Source: Macrolepiota albuminosa (Eukaryota > Basidiomycota > Agaricomycetes > Agaricales > Agaricaceae). Taken from it: DNA of 64,000 nt. Below the pieces are notes generated by a model that did not search any database, was not told the DNA's origin, and was given only the letters and a program-made list of their open reading frames with translations. Where the stretch lies: positions 1,798,001-1,862,000 of the forward strand of contig JAMWFC010000032.1 in NCBI GenBank assembly GCA_027475525.1, read 5' to 3'. Within the stretch, counting starts at the first letter, position 1. Each line of letters starts with the position of its first letter. This document shows, piece by piece, positions 33,737 to 46,059 of the stretch. A program made the position numbers and the translations under genes.

Positions 33737-34312
33737 TGTCAGGGGACTTCTCATTTCTTCCTTTTCTCACTCCTTATCTCTTCACTCTCCTTCCATTCAT
33801 TCTCTTATTTCTTCTGACATTATTTCATTTTACTGTTTCTATTCTTTCAACACTATCTGTCAGTACCACTCTCAGCCCTTGAGATGCTCTGGTTCTTTAG
33901 CCACCATTCAGACAAGTGTGGGCCCACTCAGCACTGCTTCCAGACTGCTTATATAAGCCAGAGTTTGCCAGAGTTTGCCCCTTATTTGTACAAGTGTTTG
34001 TGTAGGCAATTTTTGAGTTTTTAAGGTTTTGTTGTACTGTACAGTTGTTTCTTGCCCCTTATTTGTACAAGTGTTTGTGTAGGCAATTTTTGAGTTTTTA
34101 AGGTTTTGTTGTACTGTACAGTTGTTTCCTACGCTTCAGAGGCCCCAGAAGCGTCCAACCTGGCATAGGGAATCCCTAGACTTGTTCTCTTTGGATCTCC
34201 CTCTGCCAGGTGAGTAGCTACCTTGATATTGTCAGTATATATTCTAATACACTTTGGATCTCCCTCTGCCAGCTGTGTGACTGAGCCACAGCCTCTAGAG
34301 GTCACCCTTACA
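33737..34312 (+). repeat. 3' LTR of element B
   Basis: TGTCAGGGGACTTC...GGTCACCCTTACA, 576 bp, equal to the 5' LTR plus exactly 77 bases. Confidence 0.95.
33975..34128. repeat. Exact 77-bp tandem duplication no. 9
   Basis: 33975-34051 is repeated at 34052-34128 inside the 3' LTR of element B; the 5' LTR has a single copy. This pair is the clearest test of the artefact idea. Confidence 0.98.
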
Positions 34313-35494
34313 ATAATCTATCATGGCATAGTTTACCAATACCTCTATCTGTGATTGAGACAAAGACACACTGTTGTTGCTAGAGAGTCTATATTTAAGA
34401 TGCACTCTTGTATGTACAATTGGAACTGCATTACTGGGAAGTTCATTGATTTTTACTCTTTGCAGAGGATTGTTAAGTAGTATGAATAACATATCCAGCA
34501 TAATTTATCTAGCCAATCTGATGCAACTTTTTCAACTATACACAAAACCTTCCTGTCTGTTGGTGATGCATAATCCTGTAGCTGTATTATTCTTGATTAT
34601 AACAGGCAAGCCTATATACAATGACAGCTTTCTCATGACTTGAACACTGCAAGATGACAGAGGTTGGTCCCACAACACATGCTGTATAGTTGGAGAGAAT
34701 CTCATGTTTTTTTTAGAGCATGTGTAGTTAAATGAATGGTTTTTTGTTTCATTGCCATCTCTAGATGACATATTATTTTTGCTGTAGAAATGTACTAGTT
34801 CCTGACAGCTCTTGCTTATGAATCAAGTACTTCCTATAATATTAATAGCGTCTTTGTCCACATTTTGTGCAATAATTATAGAAATGTTTCTGAACTATTT
34901 GTCAGATATAGATGGGCAACTATCAGAGATGGCCAATGATCTGCTCCTAAGCAACTTCATGTCTTCTTTGGTGTATCCTCTATACCTTATGTTTTTGAGT
35001 GTGATACATAAAGCCACATCCTTCATAGACTGAGTTTTTTGCCTCATATTTTTATGCAATATGACAATGGTTATTACCTGATGCCATACAGCCTTGTCTA
35101 TGGCAGACTTCTGATCTTTCAATGTTTTGGTATTTAAATCTACAGTTCTACTATATAATGCGGATCCTTCGTGCTCAGTGACAGAGGACAACTGAGCAAA
35201 ATTACTTGCAAATACCATGTTCATACCACTAAAAGAGATATCTAGTCTACTGGATAGCTGAGCTAGTCTTGTGGAAATTTTATACAAGTTTCAACACAAT
35301 AATATAGATACTTTGTCAAAAAACACGTAATCAACATCTAGTAGATGAGTTTTAATTTGAGCAAGTTGTTTCTTTGATACACCAACTATGTAATTAATGC
35401 CAAATATTGAATGATATGTTGAGCCACCTATAAGCAATGCAGCAGTGCCAGTAGGTGCAACTACAGCTAGATAATGCCTTTCCTCTAACTTCAA
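34313..35494 (-). pseudogene. Helitron PIF1-type helicase, central part
   Basis: Reads VVAPTGTAALLIGGSTYHSIFGIN, then YKISTRLAQLSSRLDISFSG, FASNFAQLSSV, LYSRTVDLNTKTLKDQKSAI, VWHQVITIVILHKNMRQKTQ, later SLYIGLPVIIKNNTATGLC and NPLQRVKINELP. These are the known motifs of Helitron helicases in order. The sequence before APTGTAA, where Walker A (GGTGKS) should be, reads GEIGDQKNP, so the ATP-binding loop is lost. The DEIS-like Walker B region reads VFFDKVSI. It runs up to the gypsy B target site. Confidence 0.88.
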
Positions 35495-35829
35495 AATACT
35501 TAATGAGGGCTCAGAGCACCTGGGTTTTTCTGGTCCCCTATTTCTCCCATATACAATTTAAGTTGCTCAGGCATATACAATGTTGTGTGATTAGCCACAA
35601 TGTGGAATAATCTTAGCTGTTCTTTGTTCAGCCTATAGTCTGAAGATATAATAGCAATAGTAGGTTCCTATTTATTGGCCACATATATTTTCTAAAGATA
35701 CTTTTAATCTACTACATTGACATGTTTTGGTAGTTCTGGTATGCTGCCTATTAACTTACCACTGCATGCAGATATGCTGGAATTTTGGCTCTTCAGCATC
35801 TTATCCTGCTTTGCTGTAACAACAGCTTT

Positions 35830-36294
35830 TTAGTAAGATAAGTTATGTTCTTCATTTATAAGTTCAATAGCATCAATTTGAGGAAACACCTGGTCTATTA
35901 TAAAATCTCTCCACTTCAGATCTGCCATAGTTGCTGATATTTGCAGCATATAAGATCTATGTTTTAGTTCTTTCTTGCCAAATACAGCAAATGTTTCTTT
36001 ATTAACACCTGCAATTACATTGTCCATGTCCTCGAAGTTTTCAGTTTTATCCTGCTGCATTATGTCAGATAGTTTGTCTCTGGTCAGCATTAAATTAGTA
36101 AGACATACACCTCTGCTCTTCAGCTGAGTATAAAAGTTATCAACTGCATCTAAGCACTCATATTGTATATTCATGTTTTTGAACAATGTAAGTTGATGCT
36201 TATTGAAGGATATAGATTCAAAAGCTAAATCCCACATTTCTCCAGTATTTTTAAGGTCATGTCCTATATGCCAAGGTTTGAAAAGCTTTAACAT
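35830..36294 (-). pseudogene. Helitron segment preceding the helicase
   Basis: Reads MLKLFKPWHIGHDLKNTGEM, WDLAFESISFN, NIQYECLDAVDNFYTQLKSRG. This is the conserved linker between Rep and helicase in fungal Helitrons (LFKPW...W..AF...F..NFN..YECLDA.DDF). The stretch 36295-37525 should hold the rest of Rep but is too decayed to read; no motif was seen there. Confidence 0.8.
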
Positions 36295-37525
36295 AGTTGC
36301 ACAATAGTACTCACTATCCTTTTAATCCTTTCTAAATAAATTTTTGTTTACTAAATTAGGGACATGCCTATATAAAAAAATACATATAAGTACCATGAGT
36401 ATCGAAAAGTGGATAATGAGTTGCAAATTTAATAACCACTGAATCCTGCATATTTTTTATTTTACCAAGGGATATGTTGTCATCATTGACCAATATATTA
36501 TATGTTCTGTTGGTCAACTTGACTCTCTTACATTTTGACAACTACTCATATAAAATCATTCAGTCCAACTTCGGTCTTTTAAAAATAGTGATAGCCCTAT
36601 TACTCATCCTTATTTCTTAATTATTGCCAACTTATCAGAAAACTTGTTATGTAACTGGTCAGCAGCATTGTCTGCCTAAGAACATCTGGCCTCTTGAACA
36701 AAAGTAGGCCAATACAAATTCAAGAAATTATAATCAGTATAATGATCAGAATTGCCTAATAGATACATGCAAATTATTGGCGATTCCATTTCCGTTTTAG
36801 CATTAAAAACATTAGCTATTTTAGTCATTCACATGTAGGCTTTCTTTGTTCAATATATCTGCATGTTTAGTGAATATTGAAGCAACCACCTCAAATGCAG
36901 TGCATGTTTTGAGGGTGGGCTTTGTAATATATTTAGTGATGTACAATAAAACAGTCTTGATGGCTGTCCCAAAGCAGAGGCTTATTACGTCAGTATTGCA
37001 TCAAAACAAGTAAGAAAGAGGACTTGTAAACGTATTGAGCAACAGTTCTGTCTTCTGCATGTTCAAAGCACTAGTAGTTGGATCAACTTCTGTGAATAAA
37101 TGGAGAAATCTTGCTCTACATTTATCCTATGAGTTATCAAGACATTTTTTATGTTCTTTATTTTTTTTCTCTATGCTATTTTTGTCCTTAGTAGAAGTAC
37201 ATGTATGTATATTTAATTGATACATCAGATTGTCCACCATATGACAAAAGCAATCCCACTATCCTGCTGTATTAGCACACGCTGCGCACAATGAGCATTT
37301 TTCTTTGCAAGAAATAGACAGCTATTCTGAAAGCAATCTAGTGGGATCTATATATTCTAGTGCAGCTTTATTTAACGATATATGCTTTTCAACGTCTTCT
37401 AGTGTTCCAGTCAAGAAATTGCCTCAATATACTGATTCTAAATATTTCATGATAGTTTTTTGAAACTCCAATGATGGATTCATGATTTTTTCTCTGACTT
37501 CATCTGAAGTTAACTCTCCTCAAAT

Positions 37526-37837
37526 TCACAAAAGCATGTGTAAATGGAAGATAAGCATACTTTGTTGCTTTATGATATCATAGTATGCCGAAGTATGCCC
37601 ATACAATCCTGGATTATCTGAATTTGTTCTTAATACATGAATTATAAATGTGTTTATCATAAAATGAAAGAAATGTGCGCTGGCAACAGGATTCTTGGAT
37701 ATAAGACAGTAAGCATCATCTAAAGTATAAAGCACAGATGGTGTGAAGGATGTCTTGCTATCTGCATAATAGATATATATAGGGTGTTTTACATTGGCAG
37801 GCAATAAGATGATATACCAAGAAAGGTCAAAAAGCAC
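37526..37837 (-). pseudogene. Helitron Rep segment with HUH motif
   Basis: Reads SWYIILLPANVKHPIYIYYAD, KNPVASAHFFHFMINTFIIHV, GLYGHTSAYYDIIKQQSMLIFHLHMLL. HLH at the end is in the place of the two-histidine HUH metal-binding motif of the rolling-circle nuclease. The Tyr of the active site, expected further on, is not readable. Confidence 0.85.
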
Positions 37838-37969
37838 TTTTGAATTGACAGTTGTAAGATGGTCAGAAATGTTATTAAAGTTTGCACGTTTTGTTGCTAG
37901 ATAGCCTCCACTAGTAGCAGCCTTTATCTATTTATGGCTGAAAGTAGTGAATGAGAATGCAGTATCTGT

Positions 37970-38752
37970 TTAAAAGCATTTATTATGATATATAAGCAAG
38001 TTGGCTTTATAAGCGCACACTGATACACCGCACTTGTTACCACCTATGCTACTTAGACCATAGGGGAACAGCCAAGAAAACATCTGCAGATACAAATTCG
38101 GATTGCCAAATGTATTCTTGGGGTATGTAGAATGACCAATAGGCAAAGTCTTTCTGTTAGACATTCAATGTTGCATTGCAAGTCCTTTAAGTTTGTCCAT
38201 AGTCTTGGCTGATAAAACATCACTAGTGAGGCTGTAAACAACAAAGAGGCAATCACTCACATTTACACTAGAATCCTTATTATCTTCATGTACAGGTGGG
38301 TCTATCATACCAGCCTCGTCAGCGCTTTGGCGATGAACAATAGATATAAAAGGAACATCTTCAGGATATCCCTCTAAGTTGCTGTACAATATATCCAGAT
38401 TGCTATATGAAGAATAGTTAAGTTTGAGCTATTCTAATGCACACTGAACATTTCTTCTACTCACAAGCAGAGGTAGCCTTTGTAACTCCTTAGCAAATGG
38501 CTTGCAAGGATCAGAAAATAAAATTGCAATCACATCATCAAGGTCGGTTATAAGAGGTGGAAGTACTTGATATACTTTCTGAATAGATGACTCAAAAGCA
38601 ATAAGATGTGCCTTCATCTTACTCAGATCAAAGGCTAAAACATAAGTATAACACAAGAACTTTTTTATCCTAGCAACTAAGATCTGTTTGATCCAATTAA
38701 GGTGTTTTAACATGTCAGATATAGAGCCAATCCAAAAGCCATTGACTAGCAT
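37970..38752 (-). pseudogene. Helitron N-terminal domains (DUF6570-like and Helitron-like N)
   Basis: 38752-38429 reads LVNGFWIGSISDMLKHLNW, ILVARIKKFLCYTYVLAFD, KVYQVLPPLITDLDDVIAILF, PLLVSRRNVQCALE: the DUF6570-type pattern (ALANGLWIG...L.W.E.MLIAR...VYHILPP...DEVLA..F). 38389-38165 reads YSNLEGYPEDVPFISIVHRQS. 38164-37970 reads LPIGHSTYPKNTFGNPNLYLQMFSWLFPYGLSSIGG, typical of the Helitron-like N domain just before Rep. Confidence 0.85.
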
Positions 38753-39257
38753 GTTTTTTTAGAACCAGCCTATTGAACAATTGCTGTGTGCACAATCGAC
38801 AAACATGTTTATATGAGTAATTAATTACTAGTCCTCTCAGCTCCTTAACATAATCTGTATTGGATAATCATTCTATTTTGGTGACTCTTGAAACACAGAG
38901 TATGTTTAGATAACTTTTCATACTTTTGAGAGTATTCATATTGGCTACAGGATGTAGGAGATCACATACCACACAACTTGCTTCCTTTATGTATTTTTGT
39001 CCTATGCCAGAATAAAAATTTCTTACAATATCCATGGTTTGTAACTTACTAAGCAGATATGGTGAAAATACTACACCTTTATCTGAATCCAGATATTCTT
39101 GTTTAAGAGGTATGGCGATGCTTTGTTTAATGCATGTGGATTTATAGATATGTTTATAAGTACTGTGACAACAAAGATATGAAGATTGTCTTTATTTATA
39201 TGTGCAATAGGCAATTGCTTGCTATGCTGAATCTTTGATTTGTTTATCTGGTTCAGA

Positions 39258-39572
39258 CTATAACACCATAGTATTGATGACATACAATGGGTGACTGTGA
39301 CCATCAAACTTAAAGGGTAATTCTTCCTTCAGTATAGAACTACTCATACTAACACTATGCATATAGGCAACCAGATGGATATTTTTTATAGACAAGTGGT
39401 TGATTAACTCTTGTACAGGCATTTGTGCATGCATAAAGCCTTTTGTCACAGGATATGACACAAGACTGCTAGCATCTATGTGATTAACATATTTAAACAC
39501 CTGATCTACTAAGACATGATCATGACCAGCAGACACATATGGACTAACTGCCTCTACAGGAAAGGACAGCAA
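39258..39572 (-). pseudogene. Probable N-terminal part of the Helitron protein
   Basis: Open frame on the same strand and in the expected direction (AGHDHVLVDQVFKYVNHIDA, VTKGFMHAQMPVQELINHLS). The match to the Helitron N-terminus is weak and rests mainly on position. Confidence 0.45.
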
Positions 39573-41574
39573 GCCATCAGGAAGGTTAATATCCTCTTCA
39601 ATTAAACATACAATTACTGCAGCATCACACGAGCCATATTTTACAGCAAGTCAAAATATACTAATGCTGGACATACAGTTCCTCAAGAAAATCGCAAAAT
39701 TATGCTATATAAGACATGTCTTCTAGTTGATAGAACTTATAAAGCATGGCACGTCCTTGCAGTGTGCATACCAGTCCAAAATTGGCAGATATGTACTCAA
39801 GGGTATAGCAAATTATATATGTCAATATAACTATAAGGAGACCATTGATTGTGCATTTATCTGTCCAGATAAACAAACAGCCGTTTAATTGACACAATGT
39901 CTAGTTTGATATACAAACACTGTAAAAGATGTTGGAATGCATATAAATATAAACATATGTAACATAAAAGAGCAACATGAGAGTGGTGCTGATTTACCTT
40001 AGCATAATCACATCAGTTGATATAGTGGGTGTATAAATAAACCTATAAGAAGTGCAGAACCACTATGATTGAGTCATATGCATGATACATTGCATTCTGA
40101 ATGTATGCAGGTTGCATTTGAAATGTTGTGTATTATATAGTGTGGTTCAACAGGCTTTACATTATATAAAGGGGGTCTAGTTTGCATTCAGTTCAATATA
40201 TATACGACACATCGATTAATAGGATATAACTGACCCAATATTATATACATTTGCAGATACAACAAGAATGTATAGTCTGCACATGACAAGCAAATAGAAA
40301 CTAGCCTATTGCTTGACAAAAAAGGTGATGAGTTGCATATTAATAACTTGAAGTGTGGTATTTGTTACACAAGCATCAAGACAGACAACCTTTCAGTAAG
40401 ATCTATAATTTATTGTTATATAATCATTTGTATAGACGACCACTGAGTATACAATTCATATTACTTTGTAACACAACAACGTATTAGCAAAACACATAAA
40501 TATTTATATTAGTATACAAATATAAATACAAGATTTTTTTTTTTTGATACAACAAATATAAACTATTAAGCACAACAGATAACAATAATATGGAGTCAGA
40601 GGTTGGATAATGTAATTCAGAAATAGACTACAACAAATGATTGATTAACCATCTGATAATATGGACATGTTCCAATTATAAAGATGTATCTTAGCAGCAA
40701 GTATATTTTAATGCAGTCAAAGACAGACAATCCTGTTTGCAAATATTTCAAGCAAATTCTGCAGTCAGATGGATTGGTGATCCTTTCTGTTGCAAACAAC
40801 AATTAGATGGCAAAACAGTTTCCTCTGGTAAGATATCAGGATCTGAAGACTGATGCAAATATAGTTCATTTATAGCCTCATTAAGAGATTCAAAGTCATT
40901 ATCAAAATTGTCTCCATTGCTGTATGCAAGAGTTTTGTAAATGGCATCATCCTTAGGATTGTTGCGATCTAGATGAGGTGATATATGTGATAAAAAGTAC
41001 TTGAGTTCAGATGTCATTTTTTTATTTCCATACATCAGACTATTAAGGTAAGAACAATCTAGTAAATACAAATAAATAAACCAATAATAATAGAAGACTG
41101 ATGCAGCAAGACTATAGTGCACCATATGCATCACAAGTAGATTTCTCATTGATATATGACAATTCATTTCAATAAAACAATTAGTCACATTTCAATAAAA
41201 CAATTAGTCAGAAGAACTGGCTGTCATAGTTTTGAAATAATCCTATGCAGGCTCATCACAAATATATTTGCAAACTGCTATCTAAACTGAAGAGGTACCT
41301 AGCCCTTTAATCCTGCCTTGTATTCCTGACGCACAAGCAGCTATCTTAAGTAGTATAAGCACGTGAGCATGACAAGCCAAAAACATGGAATAAATGATCT
41401 GGAATGCATTGTAACCATTCAAAGTATTATCAGGCCTATGAAAGGTATGACACAGGAAGTACCAGTACATTTGCATTGATCAACTCTCATGTATAAAATG
41501 ATCAACAAACAAACTCATTTTATTTTAGGCTCTTGGACATACATTTTTTTTAGATTTGGCATTCTTACAGCAGA
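39573..41574. other. AT-rich region with a possible minus-strand ORF
   Basis: Mostly AT-rich and unreadable. A minus-strand frame at 41188-40748 encodes a plausible protein segment (TSELKYFLSHISPHLDRNNP, DNFDNDFESLNEAINELYLH, DPDILPEETVLP), and another at 41476-41282 reads CHTFHRPDNTLNGYNAFQII. Neither is recognised. Both lie upstream of the Helitron on its strand and may be its 5' part or captured sequence. A 28-bp direct repeat (TTTCAATAAAACAATTAGTCA) occurs at 41163-41210. Confidence 0.35.
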
Positions 41575-43372
41575 ATGACTAAATACATACTCTCAAAATA
41601 CATTGAAAAGATCAAATATTATCAAGTTGCTAATTGTAAACTCCAGGCTGCTATTAATGAGTATAAATCTCAACAGCTCAAGCCAGCTGAATTTTGCCTT
41701 AGTGCATGGCTCATTGCAGCTAGGCATAGGGTTAATTATAAAACAGTTCTTAATCTTGCAAATGGAAGGTGTAGTCTGTATCTAAAAATCCTTGCTATAT
41801 TTCAAGATGAAATTCAGATGCACTAGAGCAAACCACTTGACACAAACTGAGCATGAACATTCAATTCAATTCAGAAGTGGTAGAGCATTGATATCAATTA
41901 ATTTTAAAGGAAACTACAGATGTTCTATCAGAGAACATGTAGAAAATAAATAAAAGTAGTTTTCTTTTCCCCCATCTGATCAGAGAACACAATGCATTGC
42001 TAGAAGACAAGAAATAAAGACTTAGCATAAACAAGGCTGCAAATAAAGAAATATTATGGTGTTTGTAATAGTCTGTGCAAATAGAACAATAATCAAGCTA
42101 TTAATAATTTTCAAGAGGAAGAAGTTTCAGCAGGCATGGCAGGGAGAAAATGTATTAGAGGCTGCATAAGTTTATTACCTTAACATGTGTGCTGAAATTA
42201 AAAAGCATTTAGGTTTTTCTGCTGCAAACTGAACCAATAGTTCTATAGCAAGACAATGGATTGAGAAAATATTTGATGCTGAGACAAAAGAGAAAGCTGC
42301 TAGACATAGATGCATTCTATTTATAAATAAATACAGTTCACACTGTACATTTGATTTGCTACACTACATTATAGAAAATAATATCAAAATTATTGATTAT
42401 CTCTTACACTGCACACATGCACTTTAAGGTCTTGATGTTGCATGCTTTGCTAAGATAAAAGAAGTGTAGAAGTATGAGATCTACCTTTTTGAAGACCATG
42501 AAAAGCATGGTGTCAACAAATCTGATTTTGCATAAGTCTGGAAAATTGCTTACCTCAGTGCATTTACTTCTGATCTTGTCAAAGCTGCATTTAGCTTAAT
42601 TGAGATATATTCCTACAACTCTGACATTATCAAGGCTGAACAAATAAAGCTAAATAATAAGATATCTGTCAAGGCCTTGTTTTCTTTTCCTCAGACAAGC
42701 TCTACTCAAGCCATTATAGCCACATTTTGATATTGTCTTTTTATAGCATTCGAGCACTTTTTATCAACTCATACTCTAGCTAATACAACTTTCACTCCAT
42801 CATACCATCAGGTGCTTAATGCTGAGGTTGATCCTTTGCTGTACACATTATTTAAACAAATGCAGATTTTAGTATTATTTTTTAACTCAACATCATTAGA
42901 ATAAGAATTAGTAAAATCACTAGTCCTAAAACAGCCAAAATTTCTTCCTGAGCTGAACTGGAGTCTTTTCGATACTGAAGGCTGAAAACAATAAAAGATA
43001 CTTCATTTTTTATAAATGGAAAAGAGCTTGTTCTGATATATTCTGAGGTTGTACAAATGATAAAAGAGAAGAGAAGAGAAGAAAGAGGGCTAAAAAAAGT
43101 GCAAAGGAGTGTAGAAAAAGAAGAAAAGCTAAAAAAAATAAGATTGAAAGATGAGTGGCTGAAAATCAAAAAATATTACAAAAAAGATCTGCAAGTTTGG
43201 ACAAAACAATGTGAACAGCTTATTGCAGCAGGTACAATGAAGAAAGATCTTTTAAAGCATCTTACTTGACTATTAAAATCCAAACTAGTACCAATTGCAG
43301 TTTTAACTAAGATGATACTGAAGAATGTTAATAATGAAGAAATAGAGAACTTTATAGATAAAGAGGATTAAT
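41575..43372 (+). pseudogene. pogo/Fot-type (DDE_1) transposase, decayed
   Basis: 41575-41826 reads an N-terminal helix-turn-helix-like part (LQAAINEYKSQQLKPAEFCL, NYKTVLNLANGRC). Around 42250-42450: WIEKIFDAETKEKAARHRC, ILFINKYSSHCTFDLLHY, NNIKIIDYLLHCTHAL*GLDV. Around 42470-42720: YEIYLFEDHEKHGVNKSDFA, AYLSAFTSDLVKAAF, SNSDIIKAEQIK. A basic tail follows near 43060-43260. The order and spacing match the DDE_1 transposases of basidiomycete pogo-like elements. The second acidic residue (LLLDGHSSH in relatives) is Asn here, and many stops occur. Terminal inverted repeats were not located. Confidence 0.75.
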
Positions 43373-43399
43373 TGTAATATTAAAATATACAGATAATAC

Positions 43400-43650
43400 T
43401 TACAGTTATATGGGAGTTCAAGGTTTACACTGCACAGAATCAGACCAGTCCGGTCTATTGACTATGTAGTATAAACAAAAAGTAAGCTGCTTAATAAGCA
43501 GCAGGTTAAGACTATTTATAATAATGTAAATAATAATAATATATTATTGACTACTAAAGTAAGTAAAAGCTATGTGGCCAACGCCACATAGCGGACTACG
43601 CTATACACCCTCCAATTAGACCAAACTATGGTCTTAAAATACTCTGACAG
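43400..43650 (-). repeat. 3' terminal region (probable LTR) of gypsy C copy 2
   Basis: Matches 15481-15730 on the plus strand, including the palindrome CTATGTGGC...GCCACATAG and GCTGCTTATTAAGCAGC. A purine run (TTGGAGGG) before TGTATAGCG may mark polypurine tract and LTR start near 43608. Confidence 0.6.
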
Positions 43651-45398
43651 TCAGGCCATTGGTAAGTCAGGGATGGTGGCAATTGGAGAGTTCCTAGGCT
43701 CCTGGAATGGATTGGCAGTGACATCATCAATATTATAGTCGAGGAGTTCATCCTCGGATGCAGGCTCATGAGAGCTGCCCGATGGCCCTGCTAGAGGCAG
43801 GGAGTTGTCATAGTCCCATAGCAGAAACAGCATAATAGTGGGGTCAAAAGTCAGCCCCAGAGTAGGGGATTGGAGATCAGAAAGATCCCCATTGTTGGAT
43901 GGGTACTGGCATGTCCAGATTTCTCAGGCATGAATGTCTTGCTCGATGAGAGGATACATCCCCTTGGTGAACATGTCACTGAATGCACAATGACTCTCCT
44001 GTTGCTAGAGCATTAGTCATTGATAGTCGCCAATGGTGGCTTCACGCCACCCATCCCACTGAGCAAGGAACTGACATAGTGATCAAGGCGTTGCAGCCTC
44101 TCATTGTTGATGGTGGCCGCCTCGTTGTAGAGCTGGCTGTCACTGAAAAAAATGTGGGCCAAGTAGGTGACCCCATAGGTGTACGTATGGTCAGCCCAGC
44201 TGACCGGGATTTGATTGTGAAGAAGAATACATAACACGTCCAAAGTAGTAAAGACGGAAGCTGAAGCTTCCGGGATGTCCACCGCCCAAGCCTCAAAGTT
44301 CGGGTCTTCGGTGGAAAAGGGCATAAAGGATTGCCCTATAGCTGCCTTGTATTTGGCGATGGCCTCTTTATAGAGGCCTGGCCATGCAAAGACATAAGCC
44401 AGGTGCTTGTGCACCGTGGACTTGGATGGGCGGCTCACGCAGAGAGTGCATACAAGCATAAACCCAAAGAAGCTGCACCAATAGATATGCATGGCACAGT
44501 CCATGGCCAGATTGGTCCATACGTTGGGCATCCTGGAACGCCCATAGAGAAGAGCATATGAGCCCAGATAGTCCAAAGCAAAGGGTTGCTTTGAGTCAGG
44601 AGGAGTCAGGCCAACGAAGGCCAGCCTCCCACTTTCCTTACAGCGGTAGATCCACGAAGAAACAATCATCTGCAGGACTTTCTTCTGCTCCTCCAAACTT
44701 GCAAAAGGTACCACAATGGTCTTGTACAGGACCTCCTCGAGTAATTGAGACATTACTCTGTCTTGGGCTGTGGGGTGACAGTTTATAGTTACCTATTTGA
44801 ATTTGTTGAGCAGGAGGTAGCCCAACTGATACTAACAAATCAGCGTAAACTGGTTGTTTACTGGTGCATGGAGCCTGCGGAGCTCTCGAGGGCTGTGGGG
44901 GAACCTGCAAGGTGCAACTTGGTACACCTTACTGTTGTGGGGCGTATACATGGCATTGCCCTCTTTGTTGGCCTCAAAGGCCCTGGCTGCACGGGCTTCT
45001 TGCCTGACGAAGATAGTGTTGGTCACTGGCGACCAGTAGAATTGGAGAGACAACCCTGCACCGAAGAACGAGTTCTGATGCTCAATAGTGTGATTACAAT
45101 AGATCACAATGCTGAGCATATCAGGGATGTGCCTGGTCTCATCTTCGAGGAGGGCAGCTCCTTGTTTGGCGCTATCTTGCATCTGACAGTCCATCTTGGC
45201 CAGCCAATTACTGTTGTACCGCTTGTGCACCATACATTGTGCTGCAGTTTTGTGTGGCACCAGGGATTCTATACGAGCCTTTTTAAGCTCCTCATACCAT
45301 TCGTCATTGGAGGGTGGGAATGGCAGCCTCTCTGGCCCAGCATTCTCCAAACATGGGTCTATTGCTCACATGCACCGAGGATATCGGGCAGGAGGGCC
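43651..45398 (-). pseudogene. ORF E, copy 2, C-terminal two thirds
   Basis: Read from 45398 down: PARYPR, then ENAGPERLPFPPSNDEWYEE, GAALLEDETRHIPDMLSIVI, QFYWSPVTNTIFVRQEARAA, VAPCRFPHSPRELRRLHAP, VNNQFTLIC, QLLEEVLYKTIVVPFASLEE, WIYRCKESGRLAFVGL, LDYLGSYALLYGRSRM, AMHIYWCSFFGFMLVC, YKEAIAKYKAAIGQSF, SWADHTYTYGVTYLAHIFFS, ending PIATIPDLPMA at about 43651. It shows few stops and is better kept than copy 1. It is uninterrupted where copy 1 has solo LTR A, which proves that insertion point. The C-terminus is acidic. Function is unknown; it occupies the 3' position where some retroelements carry env-like genes, but no signal peptide or fusion motif is seen. Confidence 0.78.
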
Positions 45399-45550
45399 TG
45401 TTAAAGACAGGCAAAGCACAGGGGACAGAAACTGTCACTAAAGCTGAAGTCCAAAGTCAGAAAGAGTGTATTGAGCAAGTAAAGTATTACTAACCTGAAG
45501 TCCAAAGTCAGAAAGAGTGAGGACTTCAGATGATCTATCTACAGTTTATA

Positions 45551-45704
45551 TACTACTGGAAAACTATATACATGTGAATAAAGAATAATCACATGTGGAT
45601 ACATGTGATAGAATATAATCACATGGGTACTACTGGAAAACTATATACATGTGAATAAAGAATAATCACATGTGGATACATGTGATAGAATATAATCACA
45701 TGGG
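45551..45704. repeat. Exact 77-bp tandem duplication no. 10
   Basis: 45551-45627 is repeated at 45628-45704 inside the reversed solo LTR D. Confidence 0.97.
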
Positions 45705-45710
45705 GAATAC

Positions 45711-46043
45711 TGTTGAAATTGCCTATTGCATGCATTCCATTATGATCATCATTCTATCCCAAGTTCATTCTATCACATGTATCCACATGTGATTATACTT
45801 TATCACATGTATCCTCCATGTGATTATATTCTATCACATGTATCCACATGTGATTATTCTTTATTCACATGTATATAGTTTTCCAGTAGTATATAAACTG
45901 TAGATAGATCATCTGAAGTCCTCACTCTTTCTGACTTTGGACTTCAGGTTAGTAATACTTTACTTGCTCAACTCACTCTTTCTGACTTTGGACTTCAGCT
46001 TTAGTGACAGTTTCTGTCCCCTGTGCTTTGCCTGTCTTTAACA
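45711..46043 (+). repeat. 5' LTR of copia D
   Basis: TGTTGAAATTGCC...CTGTCTTTAACA. It holds three copies of a roughly 30-bp unit with palindromic core ATCACATGT..ACATGTGAT, then TATATAAAC (near 45890) as TATA box, and two copies of CACTCTTTCTGACTTTGGACTTCAG. Other copies in the window: 45399, 50232, 56838, 58362, 62573, 63211. Confidence 0.95.
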
Positions 46044-46059
46044 GGTTATGGGCCCCAGC
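46044..46059 (+). promoter_or_regulatory. Primer binding site of copia D
   Basis: GGTTATGGGCCCCAGC directly after the LTR. This matches the internal (anticodon-region) part of initiator Met tRNA, the half-tRNA priming known for the Drosophila copia type. Confidence 0.75.

Larger units (their letters stand above)
27780..34312 (+). mobile_element. Full-length Ty3/gypsy chromovirus, element B
   Basis: Two LTRs (27780-28278 and 33737-34312), gag, pol with chromodomain, polypurine tract, and a perfect 5-bp TSD ATAAT (27775-27779 and 34313-34317). The LTRs differ by nine base changes, all transitions, plus one 77-bp exact duplication in the 3' LTR; without it both are 499 bp. About 1.8% divergence suggests a fairly recent insertion. 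It sits inside the helicase of a dead Helitron. Confidence 0.97.
27268..39572 (-). mobile_element. Decayed Helitron (Rep-helicase), split by gypsy element B
   Basis: Minus-strand remnants in the order of fungal Helitron proteins: N-terminal part 39572-39258, DUF6570-like part 38752-38429, Helitron-like N part 38389-37970, HUH Rep part 37837-37526, helicase 36294-34313, then, beyond the inserted gypsy B, the helicase end 27779-27268. Frame changes and stops are frequent. The outer ends (5' TC and 3' CTRR with hairpin) could not be placed. Surrounding AT-rich DNA (26-27 kb and 39.6-41.5 kb) may also be part of it. Confidence 0.85.

Noticed and set aside
35500..35640. Intact Walker A motif for the Helitron helicase
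   Set aside because: The aligned residues read GEIGDQKNP, not GGTGKS; the loop is destroyed.
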